Assembly: GCF_024347335.1 (NCBI RefSeq)
Contig: NZ_AP025463.1
Coordinates: 1,116,001-1,180,000 of the forward strand
Source of the DNA: Vibrio celticus
GTDB lineage: Bacteria; Pseudomonadota; Gammaproteobacteria; Enterobacterales; Vibrionaceae
DNA: 64,000 nt
Reading direction: 5' to 3'
The translations under genes and the position numbers were made by a program. Positions 8,739-16,935 of this stretch are shown here, one piece after another. The notes under the pieces were generated by a model. The model ran no database searches, had not been told where the DNA came from, and was given only the letters and a program-made list of their open reading frames with translations. Every line of letters begins with the position of its first letter. Within the stretch, counting starts at the first letter, position 1.

Positions 8739-8754
8739 TTGAGAGTTGAATTCT

Positions 8755-8780
8755 AGGGAAGCATTGGCTTCCCTTTTTTG
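8755..8780 (+). terminator. Terminator of lysR gene
   Basis: AGGGAAGC, loop ATTG, GCTTCCCT, then TTTTTT. The hairpin begins 17 bases past the regulator stop. Confidence 0.85.
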
Positions 8781-8992
8781 TGTCGCTTAGTTGGTACTAG
8801 ATAATATGTTAATAACAAAAATTATTAAAATGAGAATATTTAATAATTTCATTGATTTGTGTGTGTTCAGTAATATACCCAGCAACAGAGAAATAGGTGG
8901 CCTCAAGGTTAACCTCAACGAACACTACTTAGCTTCATACGACGAGTTAGCTTTATGCGACGAGGCTGAGATTAAAGCATCAAGGGCGAAAT

Positions 8993-9370
8993 ATGAAATT
9001 CCTACACACAATGATCCGAGTTACTGATTTAGACAAGTCTATCGAGTTCTACACCAAGGTATTGGGAATGAAGGAACTTGAACGCCACGAAAACAAAGAC
9101 TACCGCTACACATTGGTTTTTGTTGGCTACGAGCAAGGCGGCACGACTATCGAGCTAACATACAACTGGGATACGAATGAGTACGAGATGGGCAGCGCGT
9201 TTGGTCATCTGGCATTGGGTGTAGAAGATATTTACGCAGCATGTGACAAGATCAAATCGCTAGGTGGCAACGTCACTCGCGAAGCGGGTCCAGTGAAAGG
9301 CGGTTCAACTCATATCGCTTTTATTACTGACCCAGACGGCTACCAAATCGAACTGATTCAACTAGGTTAA
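8993..9370 (+). CDS. gloA: Lactoylglutathione lyase (glyoxalase I)
   Basis: Converts the hemithioacetal of methylglyoxal and glutathione to S-lactoylglutathione in the cytoplasm. The 125-residue protein closely follows E. coli GloA (LHTMIRVTDLDKSIEFYTKVLGM; GGNVTREAGPVKGG). The four metal ligands of the family are present at His5, Glu54, His72 and Glu120, and the short form suggests the nickel-activated class. It is 14 bases upstream of nemA and very likely co-transcribed. The same two genes neighbour each other in E. coli behind the regulator NemR, which is not seen here. Confidence 0.96.
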   Translation: MKFLHTMIRVTDLDKSIEFYTKVLGMKELERHENKDYRYTLVFVGYEQGGTTIELTYNWDTNEYEMGSAFGHLALGVEDIYAACDKIKSLGGNVTREAGPVKGGSTHIAFITDPDGYQIELIQLG

Positions 9371-9384
9371 TCGAGGATATAACA

Positions 9385-10482
9385 ATGACAAACGCACTAT
9401 TTCAACCAATTCAACTTGGTAATATCGAGCTTAAAAACCGTATTGTTATGCCACCGATGACGCGTTCTCGCGCAACGCAACCTGGTAATTCAGCAAACGA
9501 CATGATGGCGGCTTACTACGCTCAACGCGCTTCTGCAGGTTTGATTATTGCAGAAGGCACACAAATTTCACCTATGGGTCAAGGCTATGCTTGGACTCCA
9601 GGTATCTATTCTGACGAGCAGATTGCGGGTTGGAAAAAAGTGACTGATGCCGTACATGAAAAAGATGGCGTTATCTTCGCTCAACTTTGGCATGTAGGCC
9701 GTGTAACACACCCAGATAACATTGGTGGTGAACAGCCAATTTCGTCTTCTGCACTTAAAGCAGAAAACGTAAAAGTATTCATCGATAACGGCACTGATGA
9801 ACCGGGCTTTGTTGATGTGGTTGAACCTCGTGAAATGACGAAAGAAGACATCAAAGAAGTGGTTGAACAGTATCGCCAAGCGGCTTTGAATGCGGTTGAA
9901 GCAGGCTTTGACGGTATCGAACTTCACGCCGCGAATGGTTACTTAATCAACCAATTCATCGATTCTGAAGCAAACAACCGTACTGACGAATACGGTGGCT
10001 CAATTGAAAACCGTTTACGTTTTCTAGGTGAAGTGGTTGAAGCTATGGTTGAAGCGATTGGTGCTGACCGTGTTGGTGTACGCCTTGCTCCATTCACATC
10101 GTTGAATGGTACGGTTGACGCTACACCAGTAGAGACTTACACAGCTGGTGCAGCACTGCTTAACCTATACAAAATTGTTTACCTGCACATTGCAGAAGTT
10201 GATTGGGACGATGCACCTGAAACGCCAAAAGCATTTAAAGCGGCAGTTCGTGAAGCCTACGAGGGTGTCCTTATTTATGCGGGTAAATACGATAGCGAGC
10301 GTGGCGAAAAAGCCGTTGCTGAAGGCGTAAGTGACATGGTTGGTTTTGGTCGTCCATTTGTTGCTAACCCAGATTTACCAGCTCGTATTCAAAATGGTTA
10401 CCCACTTGCGGCGCACGATCCAAACACATTGTTCGGTGGTGCTGAAAAAGGTTTAACGGATTACCCTGAATACGCAGGCTAA
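9385..10482 (+). CDS. nemA: N-ethylmaleimide reductase, old yellow enzyme family
   Basis: An FMN-dependent ene-reductase that uses NAD(P)H to reduce electrophilic alkenes, quinones and nitro compounds. The 365-residue TIM barrel carries the substrate-binding His181 and Asn184 and the proton donor Tyr186 (HAANGYLINQF). FMN-binding elements include PPMTRSRA and the C-terminal GFGRPFVANPDL. Pairing with gloA points to joint defence against methylglyoxal and other reactive electrophiles. Confidence 0.95.
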   Translation: MTNALFQPIQLGNIELKNRIVMPPMTRSRATQPGNSANDMMAAYYAQRASAGLIIAEGTQISPMGQGYAWTPGIYSDEQIAGWKKVTDAVHEKDGVIFAQLWHVGRVTHPDNIGGEQPISSSALKAENVKVFIDNGTDEPGFVDVVEPREMTKEDIKEVVEQYRQAALNAVEAGFDGIELHAANGYLINQFIDSEANNRTDEYGGSIENRLRFLGEVVEAMVEAIGADRVGVRLAPFTSLNGTVDATPVETYTAGAALLNLYKIVYLHIAEVDWDDAPETPKAFKAAVREAYEGVLIYAGKYDSERGEKAVAEGVSDMVGFGRPFVANPDLPARIQNGYPLAAHDPNTLFGGAEKGLTDYPEYAG

Positions 10483-10539
10483 AAACAGCTGCCTGAAGCA
10501 GAGTATTGAGATAGTATCTCGATCCTGTTGAATGTTTAT

Positions 10540-10575
10540 AAAAAGCAACCTTGCAGAGTCGGGTTGCTTTTTTTG
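10540..10575 (+). terminator. Terminator of gloA-nemA
   Basis: AAAAAGCAACC and GGTTGCTTTTT form an 11-bp stem followed by further T residues, 58 bases past the nemA stop. Confidence 0.9.
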
Positions 10576-10592
10576 TTATTGGACCAAGTAAA

Positions 10593-11459
10593 ATGATGAA
10601 CGTGAAAGCGATGCGCGGAGAGCTTTACCTTCTATTTGCCACCCTGCTAGCTGGGGTGGGATGGATTGCATCTAAGCTGGTGGTATTAGAAATGCCTGGG
10701 CCAGTGTTTATTGGTGTGCGATTCCTCGTCGCGAGTCTTATTCTTCTGCCATTTTGTATTCACCATATTCGTAAGCTTTCGCTTAAGCAGATTCTGTCTC
10801 TTTGCGGCGTGGGTTTGTTGTTGTCTGCCTCATTGCAGGTATGGGTGTTTGCGGTTTCAGTGACGGAAAGCTTGTCGGAAGGGGCATTCATCATGAGCTT
10901 AGCCATGATCATTGCACCGTTTGTGCCTTGGATTTTGTTTCGAGTTAAGCCTAATCGTGCGTTTTGGATGTCTTTCCCGATCGCAATTATTGGCATGCTT
11001 CTGCTGACTCTGGGCAACGGCTGGCATGTTGAGCAAAGTCAGATTTACTTCTTGTTAGCATCGATGTTGTTGTCCGTGCACTTTGTGATGAACAAGCGTG
11101 TGATTACCAATATCAAGCCTATCGCATCAATCTGTGTGCAACTGTTTGTGGTGGGTGTGAGTGGTTTAGCCTTTACTTCTATGACTGCTCAGCCGGAGTT
11201 CGAAATCACCAAAACCTTAGTCTTCTGGTTTATTGTCTCTGCGGTGATCGCAACGTCTATTCGTTACTTGCTGCAAACGGTCGGTCAGCACTCCGTGAAC
11301 ATGGAAGTGGCGGCATTGATCATGATTCTTGAGCCTGTGTGGACGCTGCTGTTAAGTGTGAGTGTGCTTGGTGAAAGTGTTGAGATGCAGAAGCTGCTCG
11401 GTGGGGCGGTGATCATTGCTTCACTGTTTTGCTATATCAAATGGTCGAGACGAAAATAA
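10593..11459 (+). CDS. EamA/DMT-family transporter
   Basis: A membrane protein of 288 residues with about ten hydrophobic helices arranged as two EamA repeats, typical of drug/metabolite exporters. The N-terminal segment YLLFATLLAGVGWIASKLVV and the C-terminal LEPVWTLLLSVSVLGESV are characteristic; the latter is the conserved end of the second repeat. The open frame reaches back to a TTG at 10551, but that lies inside the nemA terminator, so ATG 10593 is taken as the start. The substrate cannot be predicted. Confidence 0.88.
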   Translation: MMNVKAMRGELYLLFATLLAGVGWIASKLVVLEMPGPVFIGVRFLVASLILLPFCIHHIRKLSLKQILSLCGVGLLLSASLQVWVFAVSVTESLSEGAFIMSLAMIIAPFVPWILFRVKPNRAFWMSFPIAIIGMLLLTLGNGWHVEQSQIYFLLASMLLSVHFVMNKRVITNIKPIASICVQLFVVGVSGLAFTSMTAQPEFEITKTLVFWFIVSAVIATSIRYLLQTVGQHSVNMEVAALIMILEPVWTLLLSVSVLGESVEMQKLLGGAVIIASLFCYIKWSRRK

Positions 11460-11460
11460 A

Positions 11461-11495
11461 ACACTCGGCGCAAGGCCGAGTGTGGGTTGTTTTTC
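11461..11495 (+). terminator. Terminator of the EamA transporter gene
   Basis: ACACTCGGC, loop GCAAG, GCCGAGTGT, followed by GGGTTGTTTTT. It starts one base after the stop codon. Confidence 0.85.
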
Positions 11496-11521
11496 AATAC
11501 ACGTTCAGAGTGTAATAATTT

Positions 11522-11580
11522 CTAAGCACTAAGCACTAAGCACTAAGCACTAAGCACTAAGCTAGGTAAGCTAGGTAAGC
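11522..11580. repeat. 7-bp tandem repeat (CTAAGCA) plus two 9-bp repeats
   Basis: The unit CTAAGCA is repeated five times and a sixth partial time at 11522-11562. The related unit TAGGTAAGC follows twice at 11563-11580. It lies between a terminator and the 3' end of the MarR gene, in non-coding DNA. Confidence 0.9.
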
Positions 11581-11596
11581 AGTGAACGCGGTAAGA

Positions 11597-12025
11597 TCAG
11601 ATTGCCGCGACTACTTTCTGAAGTAGCTTGAGCATTTGTTGCTGTTCTTCAGCATCTAACTCGTTCATCAACTCTTTGTTTAAACGAACTGGGATAGGAA
11701 CGAGTTGTTCTTCAAGTGCTTTGCCTTTTTCCGTTAAGTAAATTCGGAAAGAACGGCGACTGTTTGGATCGGCTCTGCGTTCGACCAGTTCAAGCTTTTC
11801 TAACTTGTCTAATGTGCGTGTCGTTGTTGAATTCTCGACTTTGGATTTCGCAGCAATATCACGCTGAGTCACACCTTCTTCTTCCCAAAGACACATCATG
11901 GTTGGCCATAGAGCAATGCTTAAGCCATGTTCTTTCAATTCCGTGTCGAAATCTTTGGTCGACTTATTGGCGATCACATTGATCATCCAACCAAAGCTTT
12001 TTTGTCTATCAAACTCTTCTGGCAT
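11597..12025 (-). CDS. MarR-family transcriptional regulator
   Basis: A 142-residue winged-helix repressor. The recognition region reads LWEEEGVTQRDIAAKSKVENSTTTRTLDKLEKLELVERRADPNSRRSFRIYLTEKGK, with the wing Asp and Arg residues of the MarR family. Its start is 16 bases downstream of the cytochrome b561 gene on the same strand, so the two may form one unit. ACAACTATTGT 30 bases upstream of its start matches half of the large inverted repeat in the cytochrome intergenic region, which suggests autoregulation and control of both cytochrome genes. Confidence 0.92.
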   Translation of the reverse strand: MPEEFDRQKSFGWMINVIANKSTKDFDTELKEHGLSIALWPTMMCLWEEEGVTQRDIAAKSKVENSTTTRTLDKLEKLELVERRADPNSRRSFRIYLTEKGKALEEQLVPIPVRLNKELMNELDAEEQQQMLKLLQKVVAAI

Positions 12026-12041
12026 CTTTCGCTACCTAATT

Positions 12042-12686
12042 TTACTGTGATATTACAACTATTGTCATCGTAACTAATACCGATGCAATTAGCACCAACA
12101 ACGCTTTCCTATTTGATGAAAAAGCCAATTGACTGCTATTTCTGAAATAATCCGTTGACGCTGAATGGTTTTGTTTGCCTGTGATCATGGCAAGAACCAG
12201 CGGTTTTGAACGCAGTTTGTAGATGATAATGGCCACCAAGTGCAGCACGACAAAGACCACTAACATGCGAGCGGCAATGCCATGCACCGCACATAACACA
12301 TCGAATATTGCATCAGTAATCACGAGTTCCGAGCCTGGGATCGCATCAAAGAAACCAGCAATCACAAGCCCTGTCATACATTGGATAAACAGAGTCGTGA
12401 TCATTCCTATCACCATCCAGGCACCCAACGGATTATGTCCCGGTTTTGGGCGAGCCTTTCCACGTAAGTAATTCCAAGCCGATTTCGGTGAGCTAATGAA
12501 TTGAGAAAAACGACTGGTATCACTGCCGACGATTCCCCAAACCAAGCGCCATAAAATCAGACTGAACAGTGCGAGGCCCAAGTAAACATGGGGGCCTTGT
12601 CCGTTAAATCCTGATGCAGCAAGACCAATAAAGAGTGCGGCTTGAAGCCAGTGATAAAGTCGAGTTGGTAGATCCCAGATTTTCAT
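12042..12686 (-). CDS. Cytochrome b561-family diheme protein
   Basis: An inner-membrane b-type cytochrome of 214 residues with four main helices. The start MKIWDLPTRLYHWLQAALF carries a helix-1 histidine; further histidines occur at HVYLGLALF, the helix-3 HGIAARML and FVVLHLVAIIIYKL, as in the Ni/Fe-hydrogenase b-type branch of the family. It should pass electrons from the quinone pool or NADH side to a periplasmic c-type cytochrome. The open frame begins at 12752, but AGGA lies 9 bases before ATG 12686. It is divergent from a cytochrome c' gene, the likely electron partner. Confidence 0.9.
   Translation of the reverse strand: MKIWDLPTRLYHWLQAALFIGLAASGFNGQGPHVYLGLALFSLILWRLVWGIVGSDTSRFSQFISSPKSAWNYLRGKARPKPGHNPLGAWMVIGMITTLFIQCMTGLVIAGFFDAIPGSELVITDAIFDVLCAVHGIAARMLVVFVVLHLVAIIIYKLRSKPLVLAMITGKQNHSASTDYFRNSSQLAFSSNRKALLVLIASVLVTMTIVVISQ
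12055..12065. promoter_or_regulatory. Putative MarR half-operator upstream of marR gene
   Basis: ACAACTATTGT resembles the inner part of the 46-bp inverted repeat at 12724-12769. It lies within the 3' end of the b561 gene, 30 bases before the MarR start. Confidence 0.45.
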
Positions 12687-12723
12687 AATGCTTTTCCTGT
12701 TCGTAAATTTGCTTGATGGTAAT

Positions 12724-12769
12724 AATTTACACAACAATAGTTGCACACGCAACTATTGTTGTGTAAATT
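12724..12769. promoter_or_regulatory. 46-bp perfect inverted repeat, putative MarR operator
   Basis: Two 21-base arms match perfectly around the spacer ACAC (12745-12748). The core reads ACAATAGTTGC on one arm and GCAACTATTGT on the other. It lies between the divergent b561 and cytochrome c' genes, 38 bases from the b561 start. Neither side has a T run, so operator function is more likely than termination. Confidence 0.75.
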
Positions 12770-12878
12770 AAATGCATCTCTTCGATTACGGTTGAATTAT
12801 CAAGTCGTAATTCACTAAGAAACCAATCAGTAATTAACGAAGAAATCACTCAGTCAATTAATCACTAGGAATGACACT

Positions 12879-13316
12879 ATGAAAAAATTCACTATCGCTT
12901 TAATCATCGCACTACCAACGATTGCTCTGCCTATGATCTCTGCCGCCGCAGCGGATGTTGTAAATAATCGTCAACAGGCTTTTAGCTCTATTGAAGAGGT
13001 CAGTAAACAAGTCGATTCAGAATTGAATAACAGTGACGTGGATTGGCTGAAGGTGGGCGAGTTAAGTGAAATGTTGGTGGAACATGGTGATGTCTTGAAC
13101 GCGAGTTTTGCTGAAGCTGACAAAGGGGGTAAGGCCAAGAAGGAGATTTGGAGTAAGCCTGAGAAATTCAATCAACTGATGTTACAGATGAATCAAGGTT
13201 TTGCAGAGCTGTATCAGGCGAGTGTTGAACAAGACTTGTCGAGTGCAGAGCAAGGGTTAAATTCTGCGAATAAGACGTGCAAAGGGTGTCACCGTACTTA
13301 TCGTTCTCGTTGGTAA
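12879..13316 (+). CDS. Cytochrome c' (class II c-type cytochrome)
   Basis: A periplasmic protein of 145 residues. The signal peptide ends near ISAAAA. The heme-binding CxxCH motif is at Cys134-Cys137-His138, 8 residues from the C-terminus, as in class II cytochromes c with a four-helix bundle. The middle is helical and charged. A neighbouring cytochrome b561 gene, divergently transcribed across a large inverted repeat, suggests a b561 to c' electron path. Cytochromes c' often bind nitric oxide, but that role is only inferred from the family. Confidence 0.9.
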   Translation: MKKFTIALIIALPTIALPMISAAAADVVNNRQQAFSSIEEVSKQVDSELNNSDVDWLKVGELSEMLVEHGDVLNASFAEADKGGKAKKEIWSKPEKFNQLMLQMNQGFAELYQASVEQDLSSAEQGLNSANKTCKGCHRTYRSRW

Positions 13317-13343
13317 CGATTTTAACAACGAGCTTTGAATACA

Positions 13344-13369
13344 GGTGGTAAAGTCGAACCCTTACCACC
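13344..13369. terminator. Hairpin between convergent cytochrome c' and ppiB genes
   Basis: GGTGGTAA and TTACCACC pair across a 10-base loop. There is no strong T run, so termination is uncertain. Confidence 0.35.
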
Positions 13370-13446
13370 ATAGTCCTATCGCACAGCCTTCTTTTCTTTG
13401 TGCTATCAATTCGAATGCACTAGGGGCGGGAAAGGACGTGAATGAA

Positions 13447-13941
13447 TTACTCGTTGATGGTGACTTTAGTAATCACAATATCTTCGCAAGGCACATCTTC
13501 GTGTCCCCAACGAATGGTTGTTGGTGCGACAGCGATTTTGTTTACCACATCCATACCCGCTGAAACCTTGCCAAATACCGCGTAACCCCAGCCAGCATTG
13601 GTTGTTGAGGTGTGATCTAGGAAATCGTTGTCATCAAGGTTGATGAAGAACTGCGCCGTTGCAGAATGTGGTGCATCAGTACGAGCCATTGCCACAGAAC
13701 CAATCACATTCTTCAAGCCACGGTTTGCTTCGTTGACGATCGGTGCACGAGTGGGTTTTTCTGTCATGTCGATAGTGTGACCACCACCTTGAATCATGAA
13801 ACCTTCAATAACACGGTGAAATGTCGTGCCTTCGTAGAAACCGTCTTGGCAGTATTTAAGGAAGTTTTTCGACGTTACTGGCGCTTTTTCAAGGTTCAGT
13901 TCAATCTCGATATCGCCAAAGTTGGTGGTGAAAGTAATCAT
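13447..13941 (-). CDS. ppiB: Peptidyl-prolyl cis-trans isomerase B (cyclophilin)
   Basis: A cytoplasmic cyclophilin of 164 residues that speeds proline isomerisation during folding. The active-site stretch FHRVIEGFMIQGGG contains the catalytic Arg and Phe residues. SATAQFFINLDDNDFLDH and GYAVFGKVSAGMDVVNKI are also conserved. The absence of a signal peptide distinguishes it from the periplasmic PpiA. It is monocistronic as far as can be seen. Confidence 0.96.
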   Translation of the reverse strand: MITFTTNFGDIEIELNLEKAPVTSKNFLKYCQDGFYEGTTFHRVIEGFMIQGGGHTIDMTEKPTRAPIVNEANRGLKNVIGSVAMARTDAPHSATAQFFINLDDNDFLDHTSTTNAGWGYAVFGKVSAGMDVVNKIAVAPTTIRWGHEDVPCEDIVITKVTINE

Positions 13942-14064
13942 AGGGCTACCTAAAGTTGAAGTTTTACTGAGTCGTAATGACGAAAGTGGGTTGCAGTATA
14001 GGGAAAATAACAGCAGATACTAGTGATGGTTTTATTGTGGTTGAATTCTCGTCAACCACCAAAA

Positions 14065-14673
14065 TCACGCCTGATATTGTTTAAGGAACATCTCGACACT
14101 TGAAGTAATGATCACTTGTTTGTGCCCAGCATCCGGTGACGGCACATGACCAATGATTTGCGGCCAAAACGCAAAAGACTTAAGCAGGCCAATGAACTGC
14201 GTGGAGGCGAATTGTGGGTCAAGATCGATTAGACGACCGTCTGCCAATGCGGCTTTAATCCAGGTTGTAAGTCCACTTTCTGCTTGGGAATATTTTTCCA
14301 TCGCTTGATGCGCCAGTTCTGCGTTATGGAAATACTCTGAGAACAACACGCGTGACAGGTCGATGAAGCCTTCAGACTCAAGTAACTCAAGTTCTTGATT
14401 GGCTATCGATGAAAGCTGTTCTTCAAGTGGCAGTTCTGCTTGATAAGGGAAATGCGTAGCGGCCAGAGTTTTGCTCCAAATACTGTCTAGAATCTCATCT
14501 AAAAGGAGTTCTTTACTGGCAAAGTGATTGTATACGGTGCGCTTTGATACTTCTGCGCGACTCGATATTTTATCCATGCTGGTCGCCTTGTAGCCGCGCT
14601 CAGTAAACTCTGCGATAGCAGCGGCAACGATCGATTCACGTTTTCTTTGGCTCAGTGTTTTTTTTACAGTCAT
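14065..14673 (-). CDS. TetR/AcrR-family transcriptional regulator
   Basis: A 202-residue repressor with the N-terminal TetR helix-turn-helix (IVAAAIAEFTERGYKATSMDKISSRAEVSKRTVYNHFASKELLL) and an AefR-like C-terminal ligand domain. The frame opens at a TTG at 14688, but ATG 14673 is the more natural start. It is divergent from the ybiB-like gene. Inverted repeats in the shared upstream region are candidate operators. Its ligand is unknown. Confidence 0.9.
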   Translation of the reverse strand: MTVKKTLSQRKRESIVAAAIAEFTERGYKATSMDKISSRAEVSKRTVYNHFASKELLLDEILDSIWSKTLAATHFPYQAELPLEEQLSSIANQELELLESEGFIDLSRVLFSEYFHNAELAHQAMEKYSQAESGLTTWIKAALADGRLIDLDPQFASTQFIGLLKSFAFWPQIIGHVPSPDAGHKQVIITSSVEMFLKQYQA

Positions 14674-14726
14674 CGGGATACTACTCAATATGTCGCGGTT
14701 AGCATTGCATACGATAATTTTACACC

Positions 14727-14764
14727 AGTAAGTTTACTTTTAGAACACCAATCCGTGTATTGGT
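14727..14764. promoter_or_regulatory. Two dyads between tetR and ybiB-like genes
   Basis: AGTAAGTTTACT at 14727-14738 is symmetric apart from its two central bases. ACCAAT and ATTGGT at 14747-14764 form a second dyad with a 6-base spacer. Either could be the operator of the adjacent TetR protein. Confidence 0.35.
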
Positions 14765-14870
14765 AATTCGGTCGATAGCAACTGAATCGCTTTGCAATGC
14801 ACTGTGGGTATCATAGAATCGAAAGTGTATTCGAATTTTATTGATATCAACGGAAGAGAATAAACAATCA

Positions 14871-15827
14871 ATGAGTAGTATTTTAGAGTGTATTCGTACA
14901 GTTGGACGAGGAGAAAGAGGGCGTAAGCCTTTATCGTTCGAACAAGCCTACCGCATCATGGATGAGTATTTAAGCGGAGAGGTCGGTGACGACCAAATGG
15001 CTATGCTACTGATGCTGATTCGTGTGCAGAATGAAACTAATGAAGAGATCGCTGGCTTTGTAAAAGCGTTTCAATCTCGAGTGCCAGATTTAGGCGCTGA
15101 TATTGATTGGCCGTGTTATGCAGGTAAGCGTAACGATAACGCCAGTGGCAAGCCTTGGAACTTGTTGGCAGCAAAAATACTCGCTGACAATGGCTATAAA
15201 GTCTTAATGCATGGCTATATGGATAAGCCGAGCGGTAGGACGCACGTTGAAAGCCATTTGCAAGATGTCGGTGTGCAAAGTGCTGAGAGCCCTGAACATG
15301 CTAAGTCGATTCTTGAACAAGACGGCATTGCTTATTTACCGCTAGCTAACTTTGCGCCCGAAGCACAAACCATGATTGGTTGGAAACACCGTTACGGTTT
15401 GAGAACACCAATTAACACGGTAGTTCGTGCGTTGAATCCTGGTGGTGGTCGTTTAGGTTTGCGTGGCAGTTTCCATCCTGGCTTCCCACAACTTCATGCG
15501 GAAGTTGAGCATGTTATTGGTAATAAATCCCGCTCGGTGATTTCATTCAAAGGGATGAACGGTGAGTCGGAATATAATCCTAAAGTTAGCCAAACGGTGT
15601 GGATGAGCTCCCCTGACAAAGTCGAATCGTTCTACTGGGAAGAGATGATGAACCTAGAGTTGCCACTTCCTAGTCAATGTGTACTTGGCACATCGGCTGA
15701 AGAGATGGCGTTAATGGCGAATACCGTTGTCGACAGCATGACAGCCATTCTCTTTGCGGAAACGCACGATAAAACTGAGGCATACCAGAAAGCGGTGCGT
15801 CTGTGGCATGAGTATTGTGCGCGTTAA
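14871..15827 (+). CDS. YbiB/TrpD2-like glycosyltransferase-family protein
   Basis: A 318-residue relative of anthranilate phosphoribosyltransferase. The N-terminal helical domain (SFEQAYRIMDEYLSGEVGDDQMAMLLMLIRVQNETNEEIAGF) and the alpha/beta domain with NPGGGRLGLRGSFHPGF match the YbiB (TrpD2) group. E. coli YbiB binds nucleic acid and has no known enzyme activity. The tryptophan-pathway TrpD is unlikely because no trp genes are near. The frame opens at a TTG at 14841, but GGAAGAGAA precedes ATG 14871. Confidence 0.85.
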   Translation: MSSILECIRTVGRGERGRKPLSFEQAYRIMDEYLSGEVGDDQMAMLLMLIRVQNETNEEIAGFVKAFQSRVPDLGADIDWPCYAGKRNDNASGKPWNLLAAKILADNGYKVLMHGYMDKPSGRTHVESHLQDVGVQSAESPEHAKSILEQDGIAYLPLANFAPEAQTMIGWKHRYGLRTPINTVVRALNPGGGRLGLRGSFHPGFPQLHAEVEHVIGNKSRSVISFKGMNGESEYNPKVSQTVWMSSPDKVESFYWEEMMNLELPLPSQCVLGTSAEEMALMANTVVDSMTAILFAETHDKTEAYQKAVRLWHEYCAR

Positions 15828-15851
15828 ATGGTGGTTTGTAACCAATGATAG

Positions 15852-15877
15852 AAGGTCAGCGAGCGCTGGCCTTTTTT
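15852..15877 (+). terminator. Terminator of ybiB-like gene
   Basis: AAGGTCAGCG pairs with CGCTGGCCTT (one G-U pair) and is followed by TTTTTT, 25 bases after the stop. Confidence 0.85.
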
Positions 15878-15925
15878 ATGCTTAATTTCTAGTAATGGCT
15901 TTTCGTGAATGTCCAAACAATGGAG

Positions 15926-16222
15926 TTACTTCACTCGCATCAAGCGATGCATTTTGTCTTCGAACTGAATCTCAATCACCTGTGAGATTTTCATCTTATC
16001 AACACGATCAAGCATTCTCGTTTGGTAATCACGTTTTTTCATCCACTCTAGCGGTTCTTTAAAGCCATCTTCATTAATCACAAACGACTGATCGGTAATA
16101 GAGTCTTCAAAGATATGAACCACCCAAATGCGTGATTGGAAATCCAATAATTCACTAAAGTAGCTTTTTAACTTAGATAAGGAATTAGTTAGATACGTTT
16201 TAGGTGAGGTTTGAGAAGACAT
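15926..16222 (-). CDS. Hypothetical protein
   Basis: A 98-residue, highly charged, soluble protein that I do not recognise. No signal peptide or membrane segment is visible. The frame is open to an ATG at 16318, but the first 32 residues of that version have a different composition and the shorter start at 16222 (MSSQTSPKTYLTNSLSKLKSYF) looks more natural; neither has a strong ribosome binding site. It has no obvious functional link to its neighbours. Confidence 0.6.
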   Translation of the reverse strand: MSSQTSPKTYLTNSLSKLKSYFSELLDFQSRIWVVHIFEDSITDQSFVINEDGFKEPLEWMKKRDYQTRMLDRVDKMKISQVIEIQFEDKMHRLMRVK

Positions 16223-16400
16223 AGTAAACCGTATTGGGACAATGAAAATCGGCAAGGGCGCCGTCTGATCATTATAGCCTTTGCCCGTTAGGCTTGTCAG
16301 GTCGAATTCGGCAGCCATTCACGGCGATTACCCTTGCTAATGCTTTGCTATTGCTACTGTGGCTGCCAGTTCGTGATTAACCAAATCAGTGTCGGATTCA

Positions 16401-16634
16401 CTATTTTACGAATAGGCCGAAGTCGATCTCTTGTTCTCTTTGATACTTCACTAGCTTCACTTTTAGGTCGTGTTTTGCTGCTAAATCAATGGCTAAGCAT
16501 GACATGCGTTTTATCTCATCAACGCAGCTTGATATAAGCGGTTTTTCTTGATTGTCGATAGTGGCGATGAGTGTGTTTTCTGTGCCGTCGTTACCTGCAT
16601 AAACATACGCGTACATGTTGTTGTCGTGTTGCAT
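16401..16634 (-). CDS. Small hypothetical protein
   Basis: A 77-residue soluble protein of unknown function, beginning MQHDNNMYAYVYAGNDGTEN. AGGAAG lies just upstream of ATG 16634, which supports translation. The mixed alpha/beta pattern includes LAIDLAAKHDLKVKLVKY. No motif is recognised. The 180 bases to the next gene on the same strand show no strong terminator. Confidence 0.6.
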   Translation of the reverse strand: MQHDNNMYAYVYAGNDGTENTLIATIDNQEKPLISSCVDEIKRMSCLAIDLAAKHDLKVKLVKYQREQEIDFGLFVK

Positions 16635-16935
16635 AAACTTCCTAAATCGGGATTTCTAATTATTAGTGCGGTGAAGATTACAGGGTTTATTTACGCAGGC
16701 TAGTTTGGCTAAGTAAGGTTAAGCAAGGGAAAGTAAGGCTTTGTAAGAGCTCTTTTTTCTTTTTTCTGGCGTTCGAAAACGTGCTCAACCCTTTGTTTGT
16801 CTCACTTTTTTGTCTTGTTAGGTTTTGCCTATCAATAAAATTGTTGAAATCCATTTAGTAAAATCAAGATTTTAGACAACAATTAACTTAACAAGATAGA
16901 AAAATATATGACGCAAAGTATTTAGGGAGAACGCA

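Noticed and set aside
8791..9027. 78-residue open frame before gloA
   Set aside because: It overlaps the gloA start in another frame, and its N-terminal part has AT-rich low-quality composition.
10551..10592. Upstream extension of the EamA transporter
   Set aside because: The TTG start is inside the nemA terminator; ATG 10593 is more plausible.
12724..12769. The 46-bp inverted repeat as a terminator or insertion-sequence end
   Set aside because: It lies between divergent starts with no T run, no transposase and no flanking duplication.
14841..14870. TTG start of the YbiB-like gene
   Set aside because: ATG 14871 has a good upstream GGAAGAG and begins the conserved sequence.
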